From contig CAMWWS010000100.1 of assembly GCA_947178085.1 (NCBI GenBank), forward strand, positions 1-8,543: a stretch of DNA of 8,543 nt. Reading direction: 5' to 3'. This DNA comes from an uncultured Lachnospiraceae bacterium (GTDB taxonomy: Bacteria; Bacillota_A; Clostridia; Lachnospirales; Lachnospiraceae). Each line of letters starts with the position of its first letter. The first letter of the stretch is position 1. Under the pieces are notes generated by a model, which worked only from the letters and a program-made list of their open reading frames with translations, ran no database searches and had not been told where the DNA came from. The position numbers and the translations under genes are program-made. This document shows, piece after piece, positions 1 through 5,216 of this stretch.

Positions 1-2
1 TT

Positions 3-173
3 GTAAAGGTATACACAATCCGGGATGCCGAAGGTAAAGTCTGGAGCAGGGAAGTTTGCGGAGGGCCTCATGCAGAAAACACTGGATGTTTAGGAAAATT
101 CAGGATTATAAAAGAGCAGTCTTCTTCTGCCGGTGTCAGAAGAATTAAGGCAGTGATTGAAAATTTACCATAG
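3..173 (+). CDS. Alanyl-tRNA editing (AlaX / AlaRS editing-domain)-like protein, C-terminal end
   Basis: The reading frame is open from the window edge to a TAG at 171-173 and gives the last 56 residues of a protein; the start lies outside. It contains [10 protein letters not shown], with the Cys-x3-His zinc ligand pair of the alanyl-tRNA synthetase editing domain, followed by [13 protein letters not shown] and [10 protein letters not shown], the usual C-terminal strand and helix of that fold. Family members hydrolyse Ser- or Gly-tRNA(Ala) in the cytoplasm. The tail matches both free-standing editing proteins and AlaRS-related proteins; full AlaRS would normally continue with a C-Ala domain, so a short editing protein is more likely. 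The last four codons and the stop lie in, or at the edge of, a 31-bp direct repeat that recurs at 1539-1569, so something may have inserted at the 3' end while leaving this gene intact. Confidence 0.8.
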   Translation, partial: VKVYTIRDAEGKVWSREVCGGPHAENTGCLGKFRIIKEQSSSAGVRRIKAVIENLP

Positions 174-191
174 CAATAATTTGGTTCTGCA
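161..191 (+). repeat. 31-bp direct repeat, left copy
   Basis: This stretch begins AAATTTACCATAGC and ends TTTGGTTCTGCA. It is identical over all 31 bases to 1539-1569. It overlaps the stop codon of the editing-protein gene. On the minus strand it reads [10 protein letters not shown], the same residues the right copy encodes within the XRE/FliG-like gene. Confidence 0.9.
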
Positions 192-229
192 ATTGCCGGG
201 TTTGTCAGGTAAAGTGTGTAAATTTTTTA

Positions 230-250
230 TGGCGGTCATATTGACCGCCA
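230..250. other. 21-bp palindrome downstream of the HipA-like gene
   Basis: The arms TGGCGGTCA and TGACCGCCA are perfectly complementary around a TAT loop. It lies 43 bp past the stop of the HipA-like ORF, where a transcription terminator is expected. On the minus strand it is followed by A-rich rather than T-rich sequence; a T-run precedes it on the plus strand. A canonical intrinsic terminator is therefore not shown, and it could be a protein-binding site or RNA hairpin. Apart from this, 174-293 holds no gene that I can support. Confidence 0.5.
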
Positions 251-293
251 CACAGTCCACTAAATGGGTAGAACGTCCTATTGAGGTTTGTAT

Positions 294-1154
294 TTACATT
301 GTTTGCGTCGGCGCCTGCGCATCGCATAAAGCAATTTCCAGTGCAGGCTGTAAAATCTGTTCATACCGAGCTTCTATATACCGCTTATAAAACGCCTTTT
401 GAAGTTCAGCTATATACGGCACATCATCGATAAATGCGGCTATTTCCGTCATGTTGATTCTCGGAACAATCCTCTTGACTGCCTCGCAGCAGTCCTTGTT
501 TTCTGCTGATTTCAGAAAATCATAGTAGTTGACTTTCTTTCCGTCCTGCCGCAGTGCGGAGGTCGGGAACTGATAGATTCTTGCGTTTAGTATATCCTCG
601 TCCGTCAGAAGGTCATTCATGATTTTCTCATCAGCCTGTGGGAGCAGACAACTTCCGCAGTCGTAAATCGGGGCAATTTCCGCCTCATTTTTTTTATCAT
701 CAAACAGGAAACCCCAGTTGCCGTTATGACGGTCAAAGTTTCCGAGCAGTGCGTCAATCACGAACACATTCCAGAAATGCTCCGTCAGTCTTTCGGGCGC
801 AATATACTTCTGCTTTTCTATCGTGTCAAGGACATCGTCAAGTTCTGTCCCGCTGCCTCCTGAATCCGAGTCCAGAATGGTATTCTTGATGGAGCAGAAA
901 TCAAACAGCCGCAGGCCGTCCTCCGTAAAATCACGGCAGGCACAGACAAGCTTTGTTTTTGCTCCGACTATAAATGTACCGAGCATGGTTTTCTGCGCCT
1001 TTATGCCGAGCATATTGAAAATACTACTTGCGATGTGTTCACTGATGCAGCTATTGGTATAGGATAATTCAGTATAAATATTTTTTCCGCAGATAATTTG
1101 CGTGTTCCGGGGTAATCGCGCCATCGTTGATTTCTGCAATATTGATGCTTCCAT
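294..1154 (-). CDS. HipA/CtkA-like kinase, probably N-terminally truncated
   Basis: The family comprises Ser/Thr kinases that are often the toxin partner of an HTH protein. The core is clear in this 286-residue frame: ELSYTNSCISEH (about 29-40), GTELDDVLDTIE, the catalytic loop NFDRHNGNWGF (139-149) with Asp141 and Asn146, and the metal-binding segment APIYDCGSCLLPQ (161-173) with Asp165. What precedes residue 29 does not look like the expected N-terminal part: relatives usually begin with a Gly-rich ATP-binding loop and a strand carrying the ATP-contacting lysine, and neither is visible. This frame overlaps the end of the upstream HTH gene by 86 bp in another phase, as if a deletion had joined the two genes. 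The start at 1154 has a possible GGGGAG site about 6 bases upstream, but that site also encodes the HTH protein. ATG at 1124 is an alternative. It may be an inactive remnant. Confidence 0.7.
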   Translation of the reverse strand: MEASILQKSTMARLPRNTQIICGKNIYTELSYTNSCISEHIASSIFNMLGIKAQKTMLGTFIVGAKTKLVCACRDFTEDGLRLFDFCSIKNTILDSDSGGSGTELDDVLDTIEKQKYIAPERLTEHFWNVFVIDALLGNFDRHNGNWGFLFDDKKNEAEIAPIYDCGSCLLPQADEKIMNDLLTDEDILNARIYQFPTSALRQDGKKVNYYDFLKSAENKDCCEAVKRIVPRINMTEIAAFIDDVPYIAELQKAFYKRYIEARYEQILQPALEIALCDAQAPTQTM

Positions 1155-1476
1155 ATAATTCTCCCCATAAACAGTCCATTAAACTGGATTTTTCTTTCAG
1201 CCCTTTTTTGTAGGCATCCAGATCGTGCTGGAGATATTCCGGTAGTCCGCATTCGTAGGCTCTCTCCCTGTCCGTCTGCTGTATGCCGTCTTTGGTGAGC
1301 AGCTCCATAGAAACTCCCAGTGCCTTTGCCAACTTATATACGGTTTCGGCAGAACATTTTTCAAGCTTTGTTTTTCCGCTACAGATATCGTTCAGCGTAG
1401 CATGAGGAATACCTGCCTGAACAGCAAGTCTGTATTTGGTTAAATTCTGCTTTTTCAACAAACTCTCTATAATCAT
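1069..1476 (-). CDS. Small HTH (XRE/Cro-like) regulator, antitoxin-like partner of the HipA-like kinase
   Basis: This encodes 135 residues starting MIIESLLKKQNLTKYRLA. The N-terminal helix-turn-helix (about 5-60) has the typical pattern: TKYRLAVQAGIPHATLNDICSG, then CSAETVYKLAKALGVSME. The C-terminal segment (about 98-135) begins MDCLWGELYGSINIAE and ends YLRKKYLY, and resembles the tail seen in HTH partners of CtkA/HipA-like kinases (from memory, not searched). ATG at 1476 is chosen because AAAGGAGG lies 8 bases upstream; a longer frame to 1536 would start inside the promoter. The stop of the preceding XRE gene is only 4 bases upstream. Expected role: a DNA-binding repressor of its own operon and binder of the kinase. 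That is family inference, supported by a palindrome in the promoter. Confidence 0.8.
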   Translation of the reverse strand: MIIESLLKKQNLTKYRLAVQAGIPHATLNDICSGKTKLEKCSAETVYKLAKALGVSMELLTKDGIQQTDRERAYECGLPEYLQHDLDAYKKGLKEKSSLMDCLWGELYGSINIAEINDGAITPEHANYLRKKYLY

Positions 1477-1480
1477 CCGC

Positions 1481-1993
1481 TCAGCCTCCTTTGCTATTAT
1501 TATATCGGTGTACCGAAACAACGTCAAGGTCAGCACCGAAATTTACCATAGCAATAATTTGGTTCTGCATTTCCTCGACAGTTTCAATCCTTACCCTGCC
1601 GATACTGTTTCTTGCCATTTTAAAATCTACATCCGGAAACAGTTTTTCATAAAAACTATTTGTTTCAGGCGATGCACCCATTAAAGCAATGACAAGAGAA
1701 TCAGTATCGAACTGTTTTAGCACTTCTCTCAATTCCTTTTCAGGGATTGCAGATAGTTGCTCGAAATCAGTTATACGCTGTGGCTGTATATTGGGTTCTA
1801 ATATATCATTTATAGTGATATTATATAACTTAGAAATTTTCAATAAAACCTCTAGGTCGGGAATTGTTGTTCCTGTCTCCCATTTTGAAACTGCCTGCCT
1901 TGATATGCCTAACCTTTTTGCTAAATCATCCTGCGTGTAATTATGGCTATTACGCAGAAATTGTAAGTATTTTGAAATGATATTAATATTCAT
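1481..1993 (-). CDS. XRE-family regulator with FliG C-terminal-like domain
   Basis: This encodes 170 residues. Residues 5-60 form an XRE helix-turn-helix (YTQDDLAKRLGISRQAVSKWE, then IPDLEVLLKISKLYNITIND). Residues about 88-150 resemble the C-terminal domain of the flagellar motor protein FliG: FDTDSLVIALMGAS, then IGRVRIETVEEMQNQIIAM, matching FliG's DTKDL-ALKGAS and GPVRLRDVEEAQQ-IV pattern. In such regulators this would be a protein-interaction module; no flagellar role is implied. The start at 1993 has AAGGAGAG 9 bases upstream. The last 18 residues (GADLDVVSVHRYNNSKGG) lie beyond the 31-bp repeat, inside the promoter region of the HTH/HipA module. They are probably a new tail acquired when that module arrived. 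The gene ends 4 bases before the HTH start, so read-through and coupled translation are possible. Confidence 0.8.
   Translation of the reverse strand: MNINIISKYLQFLRNSHNYTQDDLAKRLGISRQAVSKWETGTTIPDLEVLLKISKLYNITINDILEPNIQPQRITDFEQLSAIPEKELREVLKQFDTDSLVIALMGASPETNSFYEKLFPDVDFKMARNSIGRVRIETVEEMQNQIIAMVNFGADLDVVSVHRYNNSKGG
1499..1527 (-). promoter_or_regulatory. Sigma-A-type promoter of the HTH/HipA module with internal operator-like palindrome
   Basis: On the minus strand there is TTGACG (1527-1522), a 17-base spacer, and TATAAT (1504-1499), close to consensus. The spacer contains the imperfect palindrome TCGGTACACCGA (1516-1505), with 5-base arms around a 2-base centre, so a bound dimer would block RNA polymerase. 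The AAAGGAGG ribosome site (1492-1485) and the HTH start follow directly. The promoter lies inside the last codons of the upstream XRE gene. Confidence 0.75.
1539..1569 (+). repeat. 31-bp direct repeat, right copy
   Basis: This is identical to 161-191 over 31 bases. Flanking bases differ on both sides, so the match ends sharply. It encodes residues 143-152 of the minus-strand XRE/FliG-like protein. Confidence 0.9.
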
Positions 1994-2064
1994 GAAAAAT
2001 CACTCTCCTTTTTGCCATTATAAAGCATATGGCGATAATAATAAAGAATCTGATAAGTGCTAAA

Positions 2065-2083
2065 ATGCAAACGCCGGTTGCAT
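2065..2083. promoter_or_regulatory. Inverted repeat upstream of the XRE/FliG-like gene
   Basis: ATGCAA and TTGCAT flank the 7-base spacer ACGCCGG. It sits about 70 bases upstream of the minus-strand XRE start, in the region between two divergent XRE genes, so it could be an operator. A TATAAT-like -10 occurs at about 2018-2023 on the minus strand without a good -35. Confidence 0.35.
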
Positions 2084-2096
2084 AATTTATAAATTT

Positions 2097-2132
2097 TTGA
2101 AACATATACCTCATGTAACATAATGTGTTACA
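2097..2132 (+). promoter_or_regulatory. Possible promoter overlapped by a TGTAACA-N5-TGTTACA palindrome
   Basis: TTGAAA (2097-2102), 16 bases, CATAAT (2119-2124) is a plausible promoter toward the GyrI-like XRE gene. Its -10 lies within a perfect 7-base inverted repeat, TGTAACA (2114-2120) and TGTTACA (2126-2132), which would suit repression by a dimeric regulator. The motif ATGTAACATAAT (2113-2124) recurs as ATGTGACATAAT at 2180-2191, over the -10 of a second promoter. Confidence 0.45.
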
Positions 2133-2162
2133 CAGAATCAAGAAAGAGCACATACTGATTGG

Positions 2163-2191
2163 TTGTTATGATACATTTGATGTGACATAAT
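2163..2191 (+). promoter_or_regulatory. Probable promoter of the GyrI-like XRE / GNAT operon
   Basis: TTGTTA (2163-2168), a 17-base spacer, and CATAAT (2186-2191). Transcription would start near 2198, exactly where the first leader hairpin begins. The -10 carries the second copy of the ATGTRACATAAT motif, so the same regulator may control both promoter sites. Confidence 0.5.
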
Positions 2192-2196
2192 ATATA

Positions 2197-2250
2197 GTGT
2201 GAAAAATAAATTTTTCACACGCAAATTTGTGCTTGGAAGCACAAATTCGC
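2197..2250 (+). promoter_or_regulatory. Two adjacent hairpins forming the 5' leader of the XRE/GNAT operon
   Basis: Hairpin 1 (2197-2220) has perfect 11-base arms, GTGTGAAAAAT and ATTTTTCACAC, around AA. Hairpin 2 (2221-2250) follows immediately with 14-base arms carrying a single mismatch (GCAAATTTGTGCTT against AAGCACAAATTCGC) around GG. They end 34 bases before the ribosome site. CACAC in hairpin 1 can also pair with TTTGTG in hairpin 2, so alternative folds are possible. This may be a regulatory leader, or DNA-level operator sites; neither hairpin has a proper U-tract after it. Confidence 0.55.
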
Positions 2251-2299
2251 AGGTTGAGAAACAAGCAAGAATATTATGAACGATAAGGAGATAAGATAT

Positions 2300-3037
2300 A
2301 TGAGCTTAGGAGCAAATATAAGTTTTTTGAGAAAACAGAAAAAATTTACGCAGGAACAATTTGCAGAAAAGATGGGCGTTACGCGCCAGACTATTTCAAG
2401 ATGGGAGTCTGACGAAGTAATTCCGGAACTTGCAAAACTCATTGAAATAAGCGACCTTTTTGCATGCAAGCTTGATGCGCTTGTGAAGGAAAATCTGTCG
2501 GATCAGGGAGAGATTTATTCAGATGTTCTGATTAAAAGAATAGCGCCGTTCAAAATGGCGAGATATGTAATGATTTCTCCCAATCCTGAGAGCGATGTTA
2601 ATGAATATATGGAGAAATGGGCTGTTAACAGCGGTCTCAAGGCTTCAAATCCGAATGCGAAAATCATAGGATGGGATTTTCCTTTTGTATCACAGGAACA
2701 ACAGAACAGATTCGGAATGCACGGATATGTGGCGGCTTATGTTTTACCGGAAGGGTTTAGTACGGAATGCCCCGGCGTAGAGTACGCAGAAAATGCAGAG
2801 GCCGACTACGCAATGATTACCATTAAAGAGCCTTTTATACGGCCTTTTGAGAGAATTCCCAACGCATATAAGCTCATTATGGAATATCTTCAGGCAAATA
2901 ATTTCAAAGAGAAACAGCAGGATAACATCATCAGTTGTTTTGAACATGAATATGAAGAGAATGGTATCGTATATATGGATGTTTATATTCATGTTGACGG
3001 CGTTACTAAAGTTGATGCCTTTTCACATTTTAATTAA
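2300..3037 (+). CDS. XRE regulator with C-terminal GyrI-like effector-binding domain
   Basis: This encodes 245 residues. Residues 2-60 form the XRE helix-turn-helix (FTQEQFAEKMGVTRQTISRWE, IPELAKLIEISDLF). Residues about 85-240 look like a GyrI-like/AraC effector-binding fold: a conserved acidic loop (GWDFPFVSQEQQNRFGMHGY), YVLPEGF, ADYAMITIKEPF, and a helix followed by HEYEENGIVYMDVYIHV. Members of this fold bind hydrophobic or cationic small molecules and tune transcription. The start at 2300 is chosen over an in-frame ATG at 2276 because AAGGAG (2285-2290) sits 9 bases before it. It is followed after 32 bp by a GNAT gene on the same strand, and preceded by paired hairpins and operator-like repeats, suggesting ligand-dependent autoregulation. 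The effector is unknown. Confidence 0.85.
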   Translation: MSLGANISFLRKQKKFTQEQFAEKMGVTRQTISRWESDEVIPELAKLIEISDLFACKLDALVKENLSDQGEIYSDVLIKRIAPFKMARYVMISPNPESDVNEYMEKWAVNSGLKASNPNAKIIGWDFPFVSQEQQNRFGMHGYVAAYVLPEGFSTECPGVEYAENAEADYAMITIKEPFIRPFERIPNAYKLIMEYLQANNFKEKQQDNIISCFEHEYEENGIVYMDVYIHVDGVTKVDAFSHFN

Positions 3038-3069
3038 TGCGGCTTAAAAAAGAAACAGGGGATTAATAA

Positions 3070-3525
3070 ATGATGGAATTGATAAAAGCCGGTACATCTG
3101 ATGCATTGGTAATAAATAGTATTTCCAAGCGTGCATTCGATAGTGATATTGAGGTTGGGGCCTCTTCAAAAGGAGGTCCTCCCGGTTATAAGTCTGTAAA
3201 TTTTCATGTTAAGATGGCAAAGGCGAATCATCTATATAAATTATCAGCAGACGGGCTTATTGTGGGAGGTGCCATTCTTTTCAAGGATGGACCTAAGCTT
3301 AATATAGGCAGAATATTTGTAGACCCTGAATATTTCAGAAAAGGGTATGGTATATTTATGATGCAGGAAATTGAAAGAATTTTTTCTGATGCAAAAGAAT
3401 TATATCTTGATACACCTGTCTGGAACATTCGTACAAATGCTTTTTATCAAAAACTTGGTTATAGCGAGTATAAAAGGGATGATGAGTTCATTTACTATGT
3501 TAAAACAACTTTAAGAAAATCTTAA
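3070..3525 (+). CDS. GNAT-family N-acetyltransferase
   Basis: The 151-residue length is normal for a single GNAT domain. It carries motif A, VDPEYFRKGYGIFMMQEIE (84-102), with the R/Q-x-x-G-x-G acetyl-CoA pyrophosphate loop as Arg90-Lys-Gly-Tyr-Gly94. Motif B-like WNIRTNAFYQKLGY (118-131) has the family's Asn and Tyr. The substrate (small molecule, antibiotic or protein) cannot be read from sequence; the first half (about 20-60) is the acceptor-binding side and is not diagnostic. CAGGGG lies 9 bases before ATG 3070; a second ATG follows directly at 3073. The XRE/GyrI-like regulator ends 32 bp upstream with no terminator between, so the two are probably co-transcribed and the acetyltransferase is its likely target. 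Confidence 0.85.
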   Translation: MMELIKAGTSDALVINSISKRAFDSDIEVGASSKGGPPGYKSVNFHVKMAKANHLYKLSADGLIVGGAILFKDGPKLNIGRIFVDPEYFRKGYGIFMMQEIERIFSDAKELYLDTPVWNIRTNAFYQKLGYSEYKRDDEFIYYVKTTLRKS

Positions 3526-3558
3526 TGGAATATACAGACGGTTATAGTAGAATCAGAG

Positions 3559-3587
3559 TTGTTCATGATTAACATGTAGCTTATATC
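3559..3587 (+). promoter_or_regulatory. Probable promoter of the VanZ-family gene
   Basis: TTGTTC (3559-3564), a 17-base spacer and TATATC (3582-3587), placed 20 bases before the ATG of the VanZ-like gene, with GAGGT between. The spacer includes the palindrome CATGATTAACATG. No clear terminator separates it from the GNAT gene, so read-through is also possible. Confidence 0.4.
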
Positions 3588-3607
3588 CATAAATGAGGTA
3601 AAACACC

Positions 3608-4636
3608 ATGACAACAAATTATCTGATAAAAGGCGTTCAGACACTTAAATGCGGAGTTTTAGCAGGTATATCGGTTTATCTTATAATTGTTATTCTATTA
3701 TATATCCTAAAAATACGCAGAGGTATTTCCCGAAAATGTATATTTGAGATGTTGTTTTGCATTTATGTTATCACGCTGTTAAAAATAACAGGAATTTTCT
3801 CACTAAACTATAGCTTAAGCGGGCATTTTAGCTATAGTTTAGTGCCTTTTATCAACAGTTCAATCATTCCTGTTTTATTAAACTTTATTCTGTTTGTTCC
3901 ATATGGTCTTTTACTGCCGATTGTTTTTCGCTCATGCAGATGGAACTGGAAAAAAATTGTGTTTGTCTGTGGTTTCACTTCATTAATAATTGAACTTTTG
4001 CAGTTGCTTGGCGGCAGATATGCTGAAATAGACGATTTTCTGATTAATGCATTAGGAGCATTTTCAGGCTTTATAATCTATTCCTGCATAAAGGAACTAA
4101 AGAAAAACCGTAAAAGAGCAGCTATATCATTTGCGTCCTTATGCTTTGCTCTCATAATATGTTTTGCCGGAATTTATTGCATAGGGGGCAATGCAAAACA
4201 GCTGCCTGACGGACTTAATGCCGTTGAAAATGCTATTGCTGAGGTTAATGTATACTTTAATGGGGAAAAACAAAGTATTAATGCAGATTCTTACATATAT
4301 CACAGTTTTGCAAGCCAGATTTCCAATTGCGGAGGTCATCTACTGGAAACAGAAAGCATTTCCGAAAATATGATTTGGAATAATGATTGTTTTATTGAAA
4401 TCATATACTCTTCCCCACAGCAGATTAATTTTGAAAATACTGATGATTTCTCTATTGATAACGCTGACAGAATTTTGTATAACGCCAACCAAAACATTCT
4501 ATACTGGGGGAATTCCGAATACCAAAGCTGTATGGATTATACTAAAATAGGCGAAGAATTACAGCCACATAAAGAAGAAATATTAAAACAATATGAGCAG
4601 CTGCCGGGACTGATTATCAGTTATTTTGAGCAATAA
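3608..4636 (+). CDS. VanZ-family membrane protein with extracytoplasmic C-terminal domain
   Basis: This encodes 342 residues. The N-terminal half has about six hydrophobic segments (roughly 11-33, 43-62, 86-107, 115-135, 145-163, 171-193). The VanZ signature is clear: NFILFVPYGLLLPI (92-105), then SLIIELLQLLGGRYAEIDDF (125-144) with Glu129, Gln132 and the Asp142-Asp143 pair, then INALGAFSGF. VanZ proteins are membrane proteins linked to low-level teicoplanin resistance and, more generally, to envelope lipid or glycopeptide response; their biochemistry is uncertain. Residues about 195-342 form a soluble domain of unrecognised family, predicted outside the membrane, making it longer than a minimal VanZ (about 160 residues). 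GAGGT lies 8 bases before the ATG. It lies downstream of the regulator/GNAT pair and converges on the zinc-ribbon operon. A 15-bp inverted repeat lies within codons 65-79. Confidence 0.85.
   Translation: MTTNYLIKGVQTLKCGVLAGISVYLIIVILLYILKIRRGISRKCIFEMLFCIYVITLLKITGIFSLNYSLSGHFSYSLVPFINSSIIPVLLNFILFVPYGLLLPIVFRSCRWNWKKIVFVCGFTSLIIELLQLLGGRYAEIDDFLINALGAFSGFIIYSCIKELKKNRKRAAISFASLCFALIICFAGIYCIGGNAKQLPDGLNAVENAIAEVNVYFNGEKQSINADSYIYHSFASQISNCGGHLLETESISENMIWNNDCFIEIIYSSPQQINFENTDDFSIDNADRILYNANQNILYWGNSEYQSCMDYTKIGEELQPHKEEILKQYEQLPGLIISYFEQ
3801..3844. repeat. Perfect 15-bp inverted repeat inside the VanZ-like gene
   Basis: The arms CACTAAACTATAGCT (3801-3815) and AGCTATAGTTTAGTG (3830-3844) are exact complements around a 14-base loop. 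The encoded peptide SLNYSLSGHFSYSLV is itself nearly mirror-symmetric. It lies in the loop between the second and third membrane segments. Confidence 0.85.
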
Positions 4637-4674
4637 TAAATCAAAATACCCTCACATCAACTGCTAATATGACC

Positions 4675-4695
4675 AAGCCAACCACAGGTTGGCTT
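4675..4695. terminator. Hairpin between convergent operons, possible bidirectional terminator
   Basis: The arms AAGCCAACC and GGTTGGCTT pair perfectly around ACA, midway between the VanZ-like gene and the zinc-ribbon operon, where both transcripts should end. Neither side has a T-run, so Rho-independent termination is unproven. The outer ACCAAG (4672-4677) and CTTGGT (4706-4711) could form a competing structure. Confidence 0.45.
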
Positions 4696-4747
4696 GAAGC
4701 AATCACTTGGTTCGTTATAAAAAAGTGTGCACTTACCACGCTGAGCG

Positions 4748-5179
4748 TCATCGCTGGAGGCTACTGCCGCAATTCTGGCAGAAACTGTCGTCCTGACTGA
4801 TTGCCGCGCCGCAATTGGGACATTTCATGGTATCGGTTCCGCTATTGGTGCCGAGGTCACTGTTAATCAGCTTTATCTCTTCATCATATTTTGCTCCCAT
4901 CTCTTCCTTCTTCGTTTCCTGTTCTGCTATGTTTCTCTCCAATTCCTGCATTTTATTCCAGAATTCCGACAAATCCGCCTGTGTCTGATCATTGCACCAT
5001 GTCTCATATGCTGTTGTCCCTGCCTGCAGAAGTACGTTACTGCGTTCCCTCCGTAAACGAGTGATTTCGCCGTTAATCGCACCAAAAACAGACTCCTTAC
5101 GCAATTCCAGACTTTTAATCTCCTGTTTCAGTTTCCTTTCTCTGTCATCTACCCCAAACATTTTATCAAATAGTGCCAT
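4748..5179 (-). CDS. Coiled-coil protein with C-terminal zinc ribbon
   Basis: This encodes 143 residues and is the last gene of the zinc-ribbon operon. Heptad-rich, charged helices (about 11-50 and 70-105, with ELERNIAEQETKKEE) predict coiled coils. A short linker then leads to a zinc ribbon with Cys120-x2-Cys123 and Cys134-x2-Cys137 (CPNCGAAISQDDSFCQNCG). No signal peptide or membrane segment is seen, so it should be cytoplasmic. ATG at 5179 (MALFDKMFG) is chosen because GGAGG lies 8 bases upstream; the in-frame ATG at 5194 lacks a ribosome site. It starts 37 bp past the previous gene. Because the three membrane proteins upstream carry a similar ribbon at their cytoplasmic N-termini, this protein could be a soluble partner or scaffold. 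That is inference only; no specific function is recognised. Confidence 0.75.
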   Translation of the reverse strand: MALFDKMFGVDDRERKLKQEIKSLELRKESVFGAINGEITRLRRERSNVLLQAGTTAYETWCNDQTQADLSEFWNKMQELERNIAEQETKKEEMGAKYDEEIKLINSDLGTNSGTDTMKCPNCGAAISQDDSFCQNCGSSLQR

Positions 5180-5216
5180 CTTCTTGTCCTCCATTTCTAT
5201 TTTATGCGTGCCGTCC

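Larger units (their letters stand above)
161..1538. mobile_element. Putative inserted cassette carrying an HTH / HipA-like module
   Basis: The 1378-bp segment is bounded by perfect 31-bp direct repeats and holds only the HTH regulator, the HipA-like ORF, their promoter and a 21-bp palindrome. Joining the sequence left of the cassette to the right copy leaves the editing protein unchanged. It would also let the XRE gene at 1481-1993 end shortly after the repeat, at a TAA on the minus strand (TTA at 145-147), producing a tail ending NFQSLP. That restored convergent pair is the main argument for insertion. No integrase, transposase or terminal inverted repeat is visible, so the mechanism is unknown: it could be a decayed site-specific element, a recombination product, or an assembly artefact. 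Confidence 0.45.

Noticed and set aside
157..390. Plus-strand frame of 77 codons after the editing gene
   Set aside because: It starts inside the end of the editing gene and runs antisense into the HipA-like gene; it has no ribosome site or recognisable domain.
638..1062. Plus-strand frames of about 80 codons (638-889 and 823-1062)
   Set aside because: These are antisense to the conserved kinase core and have no supporting ribosome sites or domain features.
1477..1536. Upstream extension of the HTH regulator to an ATG at 1536
   Set aside because: The extension would run through the -35/-10 promoter and the AAAGGAGG site; ATG 1476 has the proper ribosome site and a standard HTH N-terminus.
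4721..4735. AAAAGTGTGCACTT near one end of the zinc-ribbon operon and AAAATGTGTACTTTTT at 8523-8538 near the other, as possible element ends
   Set aside because: The match is short, A/T-dominated and needs gaps; it is not enough to call terminal or direct repeats.
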